NCBI RefSeq assembly: GCF_024505085.1
Contig: NZ_JANIBC010000008.1
Location: 1-50,771, forward strand
DNA from: Parvularcula maris
Lineage (GTDB): Bacteria; Pseudomonadota; Alphaproteobacteria; Caulobacterales; Parvularculaceae
DNA length: 50,771 nucleotides
Direction of reading: 5' to 3'
Shown: positions 1 to 8,059 of the stretch, piece after piece
Position numbering within the stretch: position 1 is the first letter of the stretch
Layout of the letters: each line of letters starts with the position of its first letter
Translations under genes and position numbers: made by a program
The notes under the pieces: model-generated
What the model saw: the letters and a program-made list of their open reading frames with translations, nothing else
Databases searched by the model: none
Told to the model about the DNA's origin: nothing

Positions 1-143
1 CTCGGTGATGCGTCGCTACCGCTACGACGATGACGGCAACCGCGATACGGAAGCGGATGAGGCGGGCCGGTTCGGCTATACAGGTCAGATGCGCATCCAC
101 GGCACGAGCCTTTGGCACTACAAGGCGAGGGCCTACTCGCCGA
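1..143 (+). repeat. Rhs core direct repeat, copy 1
   Basis: Positions 1-88 match 1797-1884 with only three differences, all at third codon positions and silent (Arg, Asp, Gly codons). Similarity continues more weakly to about 143. The contig begins exactly inside this repeat, so the left end is probably an assembly break at a multi-copy Rhs core. Confidence 0.85.
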
Positions 144-721
144 GGCTAGGCCGCTTCCTGCAGACTGACCCCATCGGCTACGGCGACGGGCTGAACATGT
201 ACGCCTATGTGGGCGGGGACGCGGTGAACAGACGAGACCCCAGTGGGCTGAACAGCGCGGAGATCGGTCCGGACGATCGCTGCGACAAGCCCGCTAACGA
301 AGACATCGATGAGATCTGCGTCACTGGATCGAGGCCGCGCAGACGGGGTACGAGGGGTGTCAGCCTTCGTGGCCTAGGCAATGGCGGGGCTTTGGGAAGC
401 GGACGAAGCCTCCCCAGCGCCGACGGCAATGTCTTTGGTGGAGAAGGAGAAGGAGAAGGGGAGAGTTGTAACGAACGCTTGGCTTCTATTGGTAATATAA
501 TCAACGAGTTTGGCTTAGGAGCAAGTCAAGCGGGTGGTGCTATGATGGTTGGTGGGGGAGGTTTGTTGCTTGCCTCACCATTTACAGGGGGCGCTACAGC
601 GGGAGCAGGTGGTGGGTTGTTAGTATTTGGGTCTCGAGTATCTTTTATTGGGGGAGGGATGCAAGTTTTCGGCTCAGCTCTTCAAGCTGTATCAGGAGCA
701 AGGGGGGTATGGATAACTTAG
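2..721 (+). CDS. Rhs core C-terminal fragment with variable tip (5' partial)
   Basis: This is the end of an Rhs/YD-repeat toxin. The frame is open to the left edge, so the N-terminal cage is missing. Visible Rhs core motifs are RYRYDDDGNR, WHYKARAY, LGRFLQTDPIGY and the terminal NMYAYVGGDAVNRRDPSGL, which marks the junction between the conserved core and the variable C-terminal tip. After about residue 80 the protein changes to a Gly/Ala-rich region with long hydrophobic stretches, and base composition drops from very GC-rich to AT-richer, as expected of exchanged toxin tips. The tip stops at 721 just after a run of six G (702-707). A better-looking continuation lies in another frame (709-909), so this reading may be frameshifted. 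Known of the family: polymorphic contact-dependent toxins. The tip's activity is not recognised. Confidence 0.8.
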   Translation, partial: SVMRRYRYDDDGNRDTEADEAGRFGYTGQMRIHGTSLWHYKARAYSPRLGRFLQTDPIGYGDGLNMYAYVGGDAVNRRDPSGLNSAEIGPDDRCDKPANEDIDEICVTGSRPRRRGTRGVSLRGLGNGGALGSGRSLPSADGNVFGGEGEGEGESCNERLASIGNIINEFGLGASQAGGAMMVGGGGLLLASPFTGGATAGAGGGLLVFGSRVSFIGGGMQVFGSALQAVSGARGVWIT

Positions 722-909
722 CCACAACCACAACTGCTGTAGCTATGGGGTTTGGTATTGGTAGATTTGGAAGAACGCCTTCTGGATATCGCACTGTGTC
801 ACAAAGGAGCAGTGATCTACAAATCAATGCGGCTACACAGGTTGGAGCAGCTATGATGGATGTGATTGTTCTCGCTGTTCCACTACATGAGGTAAAATGT
901 GATGAGTAA
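709..909 (+). CDS. Probable out-of-frame continuation of the Rhs tip (or separate small ORF)
   Basis: This 66-residue reading overlaps the end of the Rhs tip by 13 nt, in the -1 frame. Its start (LATTTTAVAMGFGIGRFGRTP, then a TVSQRSSD segment) reads naturally as the continuation of the Gly-rich hydrophobic tip before it, and there is no convincing Shine-Dalgarno before its ATG. I therefore read it as the true C-terminus of the Rhs protein, split by a one-base change in the G6 tract at 702-707. The alternative is a small separate gene. It ends at 909, overlapping the next ORF by 11 nt, which suggests translational coupling to a candidate immunity gene. Confidence 0.45.
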   Translation: MDNLATTTTAVAMGFGIGRFGRTPSGYRTVSQRSSDLQINAATQVGAAMMDVIVLAVPLHEVKCDE

Positions 910-1096
910 TATGAAAAATCACTCTATGCAGCAGAAGTTAAGCGTTATTCCTGTATTCATTACAATAATGTGTTACTACTTGGAAAAGAATGATACAATA
1001 AATGTATTTCCGTTATATAAATATTTGGACGAATTGCCATTCTTATTAATTGTAACCACGGTCTGGTATGTTGTTGCTCGACCTTTATTTAAATGA
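899..1096 (+). CDS. Small two-helix membrane protein, candidate Rhs immunity protein
   Basis: A 65-residue protein starting at GTG 899 (or ATG 902), overlapping the preceding tip frame. Two hydrophobic segments are visible, near residues 13-27 (VIPVFITIMCYYL) and near 48-62 (FLLIVTTVWYVVARP), with a charged middle. Base composition is strikingly AT-rich against the GC-rich chromosome, a sign of recent transfer. Position directly after an Rhs tip is the usual place for the cognate immunity gene, and a membrane immunity protein would fit a hydrophobic, membrane-acting tip. That role is inferred from context only; I recognise no family. Confidence 0.5.
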   Translation: MMSNMKNHSMQQKLSVIPVFITIMCYYLEKNDTINVFPLYKYLDELPFLLIVTTVWYVVARPLFK

Positions 1097-1149
1097 GGCA
1101 GTTGCTATAGCAGTTAGGTCTATATCACTCTTGTATTGGCAAAATCGCA

Positions 1150-1644
1150 GTGGCTGGTGAACTGCTAACTCGGTGCGGTTTCCCTGGTGTGGTGGGGGCG
1201 TCCGCCGGTACGTCGGTTGGTGGAACCTCCGGAGCTGTGCTCGGTGGACTTGTAGGTGGTGGGTTGGGAGGTTTTGCGGATGACATCAACTCACTCGGCT
1301 CTCGCGGAAGGGGCACGACTAGATTAGGTTTAGGTTTCGCAAAAGGAGCAGCTGGCGGCGCATTTGCCGGATTTGCAGGAGCTGTTACGACCAGGTTCGT
1401 AAGCCGCAGGCTAGACAGCTATGCTAGAACATATATAAAGAGTAAGATGGAAAACATAAGAAAACACATCTTGATAATATTGGTGGCGTTTCTTCTGCCT
1501 ATTTTAGGATATATCTACGCGCCATATAATGTTCGTATGATGCATTCCGGAAATGTTATGTTAGAGATTCTTGGTTATTTTATTGTATTTGCATTTATTT
1601 TGTCTCCTGCGTATTTAATTTCTAGGATCTATAGAAGAAAGTAG
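1150..1644 (+). CDS. Orphan Rhs-tip-like Gly-rich fragment running into a small membrane ORF
   Basis: The 164-residue frame from GTG 1150 has two unlike halves. Residues 10-85 are Gly/Ala-rich with glycine-zipper character (GGLVGGGLGGF, GFAKGAAGGAFAGFAG), like a hydrophobic toxin tip. From residue 100 (ATG 1447) the reading is a 65-residue, AT-rich, two-helix membrane protein beginning MENIRKH, the same length and layout as the ORF at 899-1096. The frame is open upstream to 1111, but no Rhs core precedes it. Best reading: a displaced (orphan) Rhs tip whose original downstream immunity-like gene now reads in frame. The separate protein from 1447 may be the only functional product. Confidence 0.4.
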   Translation: MAGELLTRCGFPGVVGASAGTSVGGTSGAVLGGLVGGGLGGFADDINSLGSRGRGTTRLGLGFAKGAAGGAFAGFAGAVTTRFVSRRLDSYARTYIKSKMENIRKHILIILVAFLLPILGYIYAPYNVRMMHSGNVMLEILGYFIVFAFILSPAYLISRIYRRK

Positions 1645-1647
1645 CTC

Positions 1648-1986
1648 GCTCGAATAGATCGCCTATATAGACGCTACGTTCATGGTGCTGGTGTGGACGA
1701 GCCTTTGGTTTACTACCGTGGTTCGGGGACGGGTGACCGGCGGTTCCTGTCGGCGGATGAGCGCGGTTCGATCGTCCTGGTGACGCGTTCGGACGGCTCG
1801 GTGATGCGCCGCTACCGCTACGACGATGACGGCAACCGCGACACGGAAGCGGATGAGGCGGGCCGGTTCGGTTATACAGGTCAGCTCAGGATCAAGGGCA
1901 CGAGCATATGGCACTATAAAGCGAGGGCGTACTCCTCGAAGCCGAGAGTTCAACGCCTGCGCGAGACTCGGCAACCTCTACAGTAG
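1648..1986 (+). pseudogene. Second Rhs core fragment, truncated
   Basis: From about 1648 the frame reads Rhs core sequence: RYVHGAGVDEPLVYY, then GSGTGDRRFLSADERGSIV, then a copy of the segment that opens the window (RYRYDDDGNRDTEADEAGRFGYTGQ). Similarity to the first copy stops at about 1932, after WHYKARAYS, where LGRFLQTDPIGY should follow. Instead the frame runs through unrelated residues to a stop at 1984-1986. It has neither the N-terminal cage nor a complete core end, so it is a remnant left by recombination between Rhs cores. The usable start at GTG 1693 is probably not a real start. Confidence 0.7.
1797..1938 (+). repeat. Rhs core direct repeat, copy 2
   Basis: Second copy of the segment at 1-143, inside the truncated Rhs fragment. 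The silent differences between copies mean both evolved under coding constraint until the second was broken. Confidence 0.85.
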
Positions 1987-2302
1987 AGAAGTAAGGAGAC
2001 TGCGCTACTGCAGATCTGTGCTGTTCTAACAAAGCTAAGTTCGATCGAACGGCTTCTACTGGCACCTTTTATCTCGTCTACCAGAGCGCATCGAGAACCT
2101 GGGCTGGCGGAAGGCGCCGGTCGGTTGCTTGGGTGCTCGGTCGCTAAATTGCTCCCGTTGCCTGAGCCACTTCACGTTCGGTCCGCTACGAACGGAGCAC
2201 ACGGCCCCGCGGCTCAAACACTCGCGCAAGGGGCACCGCCGTCCCTTCTCGAACCAGACGGCCGCTTGAGTTCCCGTCCTTCCCACCGGCAGACATATTG
2301 AA
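1987..2302. other. Gap without recognisable gene
   Basis: About 315 bases between the Rhs remnant and the pullulanase promoter. I see no supported coding region; reading frames on both strands are short and without motifs. It may be decayed sequence at the edge of the Rhs locus. Confidence 0.5.
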
Positions 2303-2331
2303 TTGACAGGCGCGGGGTCCTGCGCGGTTAT
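2303..2331 (+). promoter_or_regulatory. Candidate sigma-70 promoter of the pullulanase gene
   Basis: A perfect -35 box TTGACA at 2303-2308 is followed, after 17 bases, by GGTTAT at 2326-2331, a weak -10 box. It lies 36 bases before the GTG start at 2367, which has a good ribosome binding site (GGGAGG, 2354-2359). Confidence 0.4.
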
Positions 2332-2366
2332 GTCCCCATAAAAAGGATTGCCAGGGAGGATATCCA

Positions 2367-5300
2367 GTGACGCGTAACCGCCACACCTATCTCTATACCG
2401 GTCTCATTCTCGCCGCGGGGCTGCACGCCTTGCCGGCCTATGCCGACCATAGCGGTCAGCCCGCGAGCGCGGCGCTGGTCGGGGACCTTCAGTCCGAACT
2501 CGGCTGCCCCGGCGACTGGCAGCCCGAATGCTCCGCCACCGAGCTGATCTTCGACGGTGAGAACTGGAGCCGCACCTTCACCCTTCCCGAGGGTGACTAC
2601 CTCTTCAAGGTGGCGCTCAACGACGCTTGGGACGAGAACTACGGCGCGGGCGGCGCTGCGAGCGGGGACAACATCCCCCTTAGCGTGAAGGGCGGGCCTG
2701 CCGAGATCACCTTCACCTACAGCCACGCCACCCACGTGATCGAGAACGACGCACCGATCCCCGAGCCCGACGCGGTGACCATCGCCGGGAGCTTCCAGTT
2801 CGAGCTCGGCTGCTCCGGCGACTGGCAGGCGGAGTGCCTCGTCACCGGGCTCGCCTTCGACGAGGAGGACGGCGTCTGGCAGGGCACGTTCCAGGTGCCC
2901 GCAGGCGACTGGGAGTACAAGGCGCCGATCGACCTCTCCTGGGACGAGAACTACGGCGCGAACGCCGTCAGGGGCGGCGGCAATATCGGCCTGTCGCTCG
3001 GCGAGGCGAGGGACGTGAAGTTCTACTTCTCCAACGCCACCAAATGGGTGACGGACAATGTGAACAGCACCATCGTCACGGCGGCGGGCAGCTTCCAGTC
3101 CGAACTCGGCTGCTCCGGTGACTGGCAGCCCTGGTGCCTCCAGTCCTGGATGCAGGATGTGGACGGCGACGGCATCTACACCTTCTCGACGAAGGACATT
3201 CCGGCAGGCTCCTACGAGGTGAAGGCAGCGCTCAACGAGGGCTGGGACGAGAGCTACGGGGCAGGGGGCGGCGGCGCCAACCTACCCTTCACCGTGCCGT
3301 CCGACGGGGCGCTGGTGGTCTTCAGCTTCGATACCTCCACGAACGAGCTGACCGTGGGCGGCGAGCTGCCCAAGGGTGATCTCAGCCTGGCCCAGGCCTA
3401 CTGGCTGTCGGACGACGTCATCGCCTGGGACGTGCCGGGCGATGCGGTGGTCAGCATCCACCATGCCGATGAGGGCGGCCTCGGTCTCAGCGCGTCGGGC
3501 GTCACCGGCGGCGAGGCCATCGAGCTCGTCCGCGTGGGGAGCGTCGGCGGCGAGGAGGCGGAGAAGTTCCGTCATCTGAGCGGCCTACCCGCCTTCCGCC
3601 TGCCCGCAGGCGACCGGACCCTGATCGACGACATCCTGCGCGGCCAGTTCGTGCTCAGCGCTGTCGATGCCAGCGGTGAGCCGCTCGACGCCACCGCCAT
3701 CCAGGCGCCGGGTGTCCTCGACGATCTCTACGGCAATGACGAGGCGCTGGGCGTCAGCTTCGACGGCGGTGCCCCCACCTTGAGGGTCTGGGCGCCGACC
3801 GCGCATAATGTCCGCCTGCACCTCTTCGACGGCCCCACCGGCGGTACGGCGCAGGTGATCGACATGGAGCGCGACGACGCCACCGGGAACTGGTCGGCTG
3901 AGGGCAGTGCCGGATGGGAGGGCCGCTACTACCTTTACGAGGTCGAGGTCTTCGCGCGATCCACGGGCCGGGTCGAGACCAACCTCGTGACCGATCCGTA
4001 CTCGGTCAGCCTTTCGATGGACAGCCTGCGGAGCCAGATCCTCGACCTCTCGGACCCCGCCACCAAGCCCGCGGGCTGGGACGGCATGCGCAAGGCGAGG
4101 CTCCGCTCGCCCGAGGACATCAGCGTCTACGAGCTCCACGTGCGCGACTTCTCCATCTCCGATGAGAGCGTCCCCGAGGCGGAGCGCGGGACCTTCGAGG
4201 CCTTCGCCAACCTCTCCAGCACGGGCATGAAGCATCTGCGCTCGCTGTCGCGGGCGGGGCTCAGCCACGTGCATCTTCTCCCGGCCTTCGACTGCGCGAC
4301 GATCCCCGAGGACCGCTCCACGCACAAAACGCCGGGCGACCTTTCAGGCTTCGCCTCGGACAGCACGGCGCAGCAGGAGGCCATCGACGCGATTCGCGAC
4401 GAGGACGGTTTCAACTGGTGCTACGACCCCTACCACTACACCGTACCCGAAGGTTCCTACACGGCGGAACCGGACGGCGCCGCGAGGGTCAAGGCCTTCC
4501 GCGAGATGGTGGCGGGGCTCGACCGGGTCGGCCTGCGGGTCGTCATGGATGTGGTCTACAACCACACCTCCGGAAGCGGTCAGGGCAGCACGTCCGTCCT
4601 CGACCGGATCGTACCGGACTACTACCACCGCCTCAACGGGGACGGCTTCATCGAGACGTCGAGCTGCTGCGCCAACACGGCCACCGAGCACGACATGATG
4701 GAGAAGCTGATGGTGGACAGCCTCGAGACTTGGGCGAAGGAGTACAAGGTCGATGGCTTCCGCTTCGACCTCATGGGCCACCATACGCGCGGCAACATCC
4801 TCAAGGCCAAGGAGCGGCTGCAGAGCCTCACCATGGCCGAGGACGGGGTCCACGGACCGGCGATCTACCTCTATGGCGAGGGCTGGAACTTCGGCGAGGT
4901 GGCCAACGACGCCCGCTTCACCCAGGCCGCCCAGAACAATATGGGCGAGGGGACCGGCGTCGGCACCTTCAACGACCGCCTGCGCGATGCGGTCAGGGGC
5001 GGCGGACCCTTCGATCAGGGGGCTGACCATGTCCGCCGTCAGGGCTTCGCCAACGGCCTCTACACCGCACCCAACTTCCTCCGCTCGGGAAGCGAGGACG
5101 AGCGGCGCGAGCTTCTCTTCTTCACCGACTGGGTCCGCCTGGGCCTCGCCGGCAGCCTTGAGGACTACAGCTTCGAGACCTCGGACGGGCAGGTGAAGAC
5201 CGGGGCCGAGATCGACTATTTCGGTAGTCCGGGTGCGGGCTATACCTCGGACCCGCAGGAGATCATCAACTACGTCGCCGCCCACGACAACGAGACCCTG

Positions 5301-5993
5301 TTCGACATCAACGCCTACAAGCTGCCCCGCGACGTCAGCCAGGAGGACCGTGTCCGTGCACAGATCGTCGCTACCAGCACGGTGCTGCTCGCCCAGGGCA
5401 TTCCGTTCATCCATGCGGGCCAGGAGATCCTGCGCTCGAAGTCGATGGACCGGAACAGCTACAACTCCGGCGACTGGTTCAACCATCTGGGCCTGGACGG
5501 CACCGATAACGGTTGGGGCCGCGGGCTGCCGCCAAGGGGCGACAACGAGGCGAACTGGGACGAGCAGGGCGCGCTCCTGCGCAACCCCGAGCTCGCCATG
5601 CCCAAGGAGCTGATCGCCCTCTCCCAGGCGATGACCGAGGAGTTCCTGGCCATCCGCTCGCAGCACCGCCTGTTCAGGCTGACCACCGGGGAGCAGGTGA
5701 AGGCGAACCTGCACTTCTACAACACAGGCCCTGAGCAGATCCCCGGCCTCGTGGTGATGGGTCTCGGCCCGGACCGCGACGCGCCGGAGATCGTCGTCCT
5801 CTTCAACGCCGACGACCAGGCGGTGAGCTTCGAGATGCCGGGTCATTTCCGCCTGCATCCGAGGCAGAAGGCCTCCGCCGACCCGGTGACGAGGCTTGCG
5901 GATCACGACCGGCAGAGCTTCGCCGTCCCCGCCAGGACCACCTCGGTGTTCCTGGCCAATGGCAAGTCCGGCCGCAGGGTCGGACGGCGATAG
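2367..5993 (+). CDS. pulA: Secreted pullulanase-type alpha-1,6-glucosidase with three X25 modules
   Basis: 1208 residues. Cleaves alpha-1,6 branch points of pullulan/glycogen/starch (family GH13, pullulanase type). Start GTG 2367 is set by GGGAGG seven bases upstream. A signal peptide covers residues 1-26 (cleavage after AYA). Three tandem modules of about 95 residues follow (about 36-125, 137-231, 237-330), each with a F/L-Q-x-ELGC-x-GDW motif and a W-DE-x-YGA motif, typical of X25 starch-binding domains. Then come a pullulanase N-domain, a CBM48-like segment (LRVWAPTAHNVRL) and the GH13 barrel: DVVYNH (D728), GFRFDLMGHH (nucleophile D801), YGEGW (acid/base E838) and AHDNE (D974). The end is a C-terminal beta domain. 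The next gene is 96 bases on, with a hairpin between. Periplasmic or extracellular action is inferred from the signal peptide. Confidence 0.95.
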   Translation: MTRNRHTYLYTGLILAAGLHALPAYADHSGQPASAALVGDLQSELGCPGDWQPECSATELIFDGENWSRTFTLPEGDYLFKVALNDAWDENYGAGGAASGDNIPLSVKGGPAEITFTYSHATHVIENDAPIPEPDAVTIAGSFQFELGCSGDWQAECLVTGLAFDEEDGVWQGTFQVPAGDWEYKAPIDLSWDENYGANAVRGGGNIGLSLGEARDVKFYFSNATKWVTDNVNSTIVTAAGSFQSELGCSGDWQPWCLQSWMQDVDGDGIYTFSTKDIPAGSYEVKAALNEGWDESYGAGGGGANLPFTVPSDGALVVFSFDTSTNELTVGGELPKGDLSLAQAYWLSDDVIAWDVPGDAVVSIHHADEGGLGLSASGVTGGEAIELVRVGSVGGEEAEKFRHLSGLPAFRLPAGDRTLIDDILRGQFVLSAVDASGEPLDATAIQAPGVLDDLYGNDEALGVSFDGGAPTLRVWAPTAHNVRLHLFDGPTGGTAQVIDMERDDATGNWSAEGSAGWEGRYYLYEVEVFARSTGRVETNLVTDPYSVSLSMDSLRSQILDLSDPATKPAGWDGMRKARLRSPEDISVYELHVRDFSISDESVPEAERGTFEAFANLSSTGMKHLRSLSRAGLSHVHLLPAFDCATIPEDRSTHKTPGDLSGFASDSTAQQEAIDAIRDEDGFNWCYDPYHYTVPEGSYTAEPDGAARVKAFREMVAGLDRVGLRVVMDVVYNHTSGSGQGSTSVLDRIVPDYYHRLNGDGFIETSSCCANTATEHDMMEKLMVDSLETWAKEYKVDGFRFDLMGHHTRGNILKAKERLQSLTMAEDGVHGPAIYLYGEGWNFGEVANDARFTQAAQNNMGEGTGVGTFNDRLRDAVRGGGPFDQGADHVRRQGFANGLYTAPNFLRSGSEDERRELLFFTDWVRLGLAGSLEDYSFETSDGQVKTGAEIDYFGSPGAGYTSDPQEIINYVAAHDNETLFDINAYKLPRDVSQEDRVRAQIVATSTVLLAQGIPFIHAGQEILRSKSMDRNSYNSGDWFNHLGLDGTDNGWGRGLPPRGDNEANWDEQGALLRNPELAMPKELIALSQAMTEEFLAIRSQHRLFRLTTGEQVKANLHFYNTGPEQIPGLVVMGLGPDRDAPEIVVLFNADDQAVSFEMPGHFRLHPRQKASADPVTRLADHDRQSFAVPARTTSVFLANGKSGRRVGRR

Positions 5994-6001
5994 AGGCACC
6001 T

Positions 6002-6034
6002 GCGGGAAGGTCCGCCCACGGCTGACCTTCCCGC
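6002..6034 (+). terminator. Hairpin after the pullulanase gene
   Basis: GCGGGAAGGT (6002-6011) pairs perfectly with ACCTTCCCGC (6025-6034) around a 13-base loop. No T run follows, so it may be a weak terminator or an mRNA-stabilising hairpin. Confidence 0.45.
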
Positions 6035-6089
6035 TTGATCGAACGTCCCGAGCAGCGCAGCACCAGCCTAAGCTGCTCGGGAGGACACC

Positions 6090-7172
6090 ATGCTGACGGA
6101 ACTGAGGGTGAGAAGGCGCGACCTCGCCGATGCGAAAATCGTCGAGCGCGAGCTGCCCGAGCTTGCCGAGGGCGAAGTGCTCCTGGAGGTCGAGAAGTTC
6201 GGCCTCACCGCCAACAACGTCACCTACGGCCTGGTGGGCGAGCAGATCGGCTACTGGCGCTTCTTTCCCACCCCCGACGCGCCCGAGCGCGGCATCATCC
6301 CCGTCTGGGGCTTCGGCCGGGTCGCGGCCTCGAAGAGCGACCAGCTTGCCGAGGGCGAGCGCCTCTACGGCTACTTCCCCATGGCCAGCCATCTGGTGAT
6401 ACGGCCCAAGCGCAAGGGCGGCGCGGTGATCGACACCGCCGAGCACCGGAGCGGGCTGCCCGTCACCTACAACGCATACCGCCTGACGGGGGAGGAACCT
6501 TCGTTCCTAGCCGAGCGCGAGGACGCCCGCGCGGTGCTCTTCCCGCTCTTCGCCACCTCCTTCGTCATCGCCGATTGGCTGGAGGACAACGACTATTTCG
6601 GAGTAGAGCAGGTGATCGTCACCAGCGCCTCGTCCAAGACCGGCTTCGGCACCGCCGCGGCCCTCAAGCGCCTCGAGAAGAAAGTGCGGACGATCGGCAT
6701 CACCTCGGCGCCGCGTACAGACTTCGTGCGCTCGCTGGGCACCTATGACGAGGTGCTGAGCTACGACCAGGTCACGGGCCTGGACCCGGATACGCCTGCG
6801 GCCCTCGTGGACATGTCCGGCAATGCTGAGGTCATCACAAAGGTCCACAACCATCTCGGCGAGAACGTGAAGGTCAGCTCCATCGTCGGCGCCACCCACT
6901 GGGATGCCCCCCGGCAGAAGGAGCCGCTTCCCGGCGCCAAGCCCACCATGTTCTTCGCCCCCGCCCAGATCGAGAAGCGCGACAAGGAGATGGGTGCAGG
7001 CGCCTTCATGGCGGAGGCGCTCAAGGCCTGGGCCGAGATCACGGACGACACCGCAGACCAGCTCACCTACGAGGCGCACCGCGGAGGGGAGGCGGCGAAG
7101 GCGATCTGGATGCAGATGGTGGCGGGGGAAGTGGCGCCCAACCGGGGGATCCTGGTGAGCTTCGGTCCCTGA
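6090..7172 (+). CDS. DUF2855 family protein (MDR-like fold)
   Basis: 360 residues, ATG 6090 preceded by GGGAGGA. The sequence matches the DUF2855 family, related to medium-chain dehydrogenases: an N-terminal GroES-like segment with LTANNVTYG, then WRFFPTP, PVWGFGRV and, in the second half, a nucleotide-binding-like region around VIVTSASSKTGFGTAAAL (near residues 173-190). Zinc-ligand cysteines of true alcohol dehydrogenases are absent. The family has no firmly assigned reaction that I know of; an NAD(P)-dependent oxidoreductase role is an inference from fold. It is separated from the pullulanase by a hairpin and converges on the next gene (minus strand), so it is probably a single-gene unit. 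Confidence 0.8.
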   Translation: MLTELRVRRRDLADAKIVERELPELAEGEVLLEVEKFGLTANNVTYGLVGEQIGYWRFFPTPDAPERGIIPVWGFGRVAASKSDQLAEGERLYGYFPMASHLVIRPKRKGGAVIDTAEHRSGLPVTYNAYRLTGEEPSFLAEREDARAVLFPLFATSFVIADWLEDNDYFGVEQVIVTSASSKTGFGTAAALKRLEKKVRTIGITSAPRTDFVRSLGTYDEVLSYDQVTGLDPDTPAALVDMSGNAEVITKVHNHLGENVKVSSIVGATHWDAPRQKEPLPGAKPTMFFAPAQIEKRDKEMGAGAFMAEALKAWAEITDDTADQLTYEAHRGGEAAKAIWMQMVAGEVAPNRGILVSFGP

Positions 7173-7179
7173 AACCTCC

Positions 7180-7929
7180 CTACTTCACCAACATCCACAC
7201 GCCCATCACCACCATCACGAGGTTCTCGGTCAGGCTGAGAAAGCCCAGCGGCACGTTGGAGTTCCCGCCGACGCAGGCGCATTTCAGGTCGCGTTTCTCG
7301 ACATAGACGGCCTTGATCACCGAGACCGCGCCGATCGTGCCGATCACCAGGGCAATGGGCGCACCGATCTTGGCGAAGACGCCGCCTGCGATCATCAGCA
7401 CGCCTGCCAGGCCTTCCGCGAAGGGGTAGATGTAGCCGTAGGGCACCCACCTCTTGGCCAGGAGGTCGTAGTTGAGGAACATGGTGGAGAAGCTCTCCAC
7501 GTCGCGCAGCTTCTGGATGGCCAGGACCGACATGGAGAAGGCGGCGAACCACTCGATGCCGCGCAGGCTCACGGCGCTGCCGGTGGCCCAGTAGCTCGCA
7601 GCCCAAGCCATCAAGGCGCAGACGCCGAAGATGACCAGGACAGGGGTGTAGGTCTTCGCGTCCTTGTCCTTTTTCTCGCCCAAGAACCGCTCCTTCAGCG
7701 CGTCATAGCCGCCGACCCTCTCCCCGCCGAGGAAGGTCTGGGGCGTCGTCTTCACCCCGTGCTCCTCCTTGAAGGCGTCGGTCTCCTCCCGCGTCGTCAA
7801 GTGGTGGTCCTCGACCGCGTAGCCTTTGCGCTCCAGGAGCCATTTGGACTTGATGCCGTAGGGGCAGACATGGCCCGGCATGACCATCCGGTAGAGAGCG
7901 GCTTTGCGGGCGGGGTTGCTCATATCCAT
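7180..7929 (-). CDS. Glutaredoxin-MauE fusion membrane protein
   Basis: 249 residues from ATG 7929 (MDMSNP), chosen because AAGGAG lies nine bases upstream; the open frame continues to 8007. Residues about 10-80 form a glutaredoxin-like domain: CPYG in the active-site position (a single cysteine, monothiol type), the cis-Pro motif TTPQTF, and a GG-x-DAL segment. From about residue 90 there are four hydrophobic helices of the MauE/DoxX type, with the paired-cysteine motif KCACVGG near residue 225 that is seen in MauE proteins. MauE proteins act in disulfide or electron handling at the membrane; here the cytosolic thiol domain is fused in one chain. Substrate unknown. It converges on the DUF2855 gene with 7 bases between stop codons and is divergent from the gene at 8060. 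Confidence 0.8.
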   Translation of the reverse strand: MDMSNPARKAALYRMVMPGHVCPYGIKSKWLLERKGYAVEDHHLTTREETDAFKEEHGVKTTPQTFLGGERVGGYDALKERFLGEKKDKDAKTYTPVLVIFGVCALMAWAASYWATGSAVSLRGIEWFAAFSMSVLAIQKLRDVESFSTMFLNYDLLAKRWVPYGYIYPFAEGLAGVLMIAGGVFAKIGAPIALVIGTIGAVSVIKAVYVEKRDLKCACVGGNSNVPLGFLSLTENLVMVVMGVWMLVK

Positions 7930-8059
7930 CGCGATCGGCTCCTTCTGGCGCAGGTCGGCAACACGTTGGGGCAGCCTGTCGTGCCCACCTGCCTTAAGCC
8001 TAGGCACTTCGGCGTCATCATGCTAAGGATCTGGTAAGGTTTAACAGCAGGGGCGCGGC

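Noticed and set aside
2056-2286. Minus-strand 76-codon frame in the gap before the pullulanase
   Set aside because: No ribosome binding site, motif or sensible composition; it overlaps another equally weak frame.
4344-6446. 700-codon open frame on the minus strand
   Set aside because: Lies antisense to the pullulanase and the DUF2855 gene. It is a by-product of high GC in the coding strand, with Val/Gly/Leu-biased translation and no motifs.
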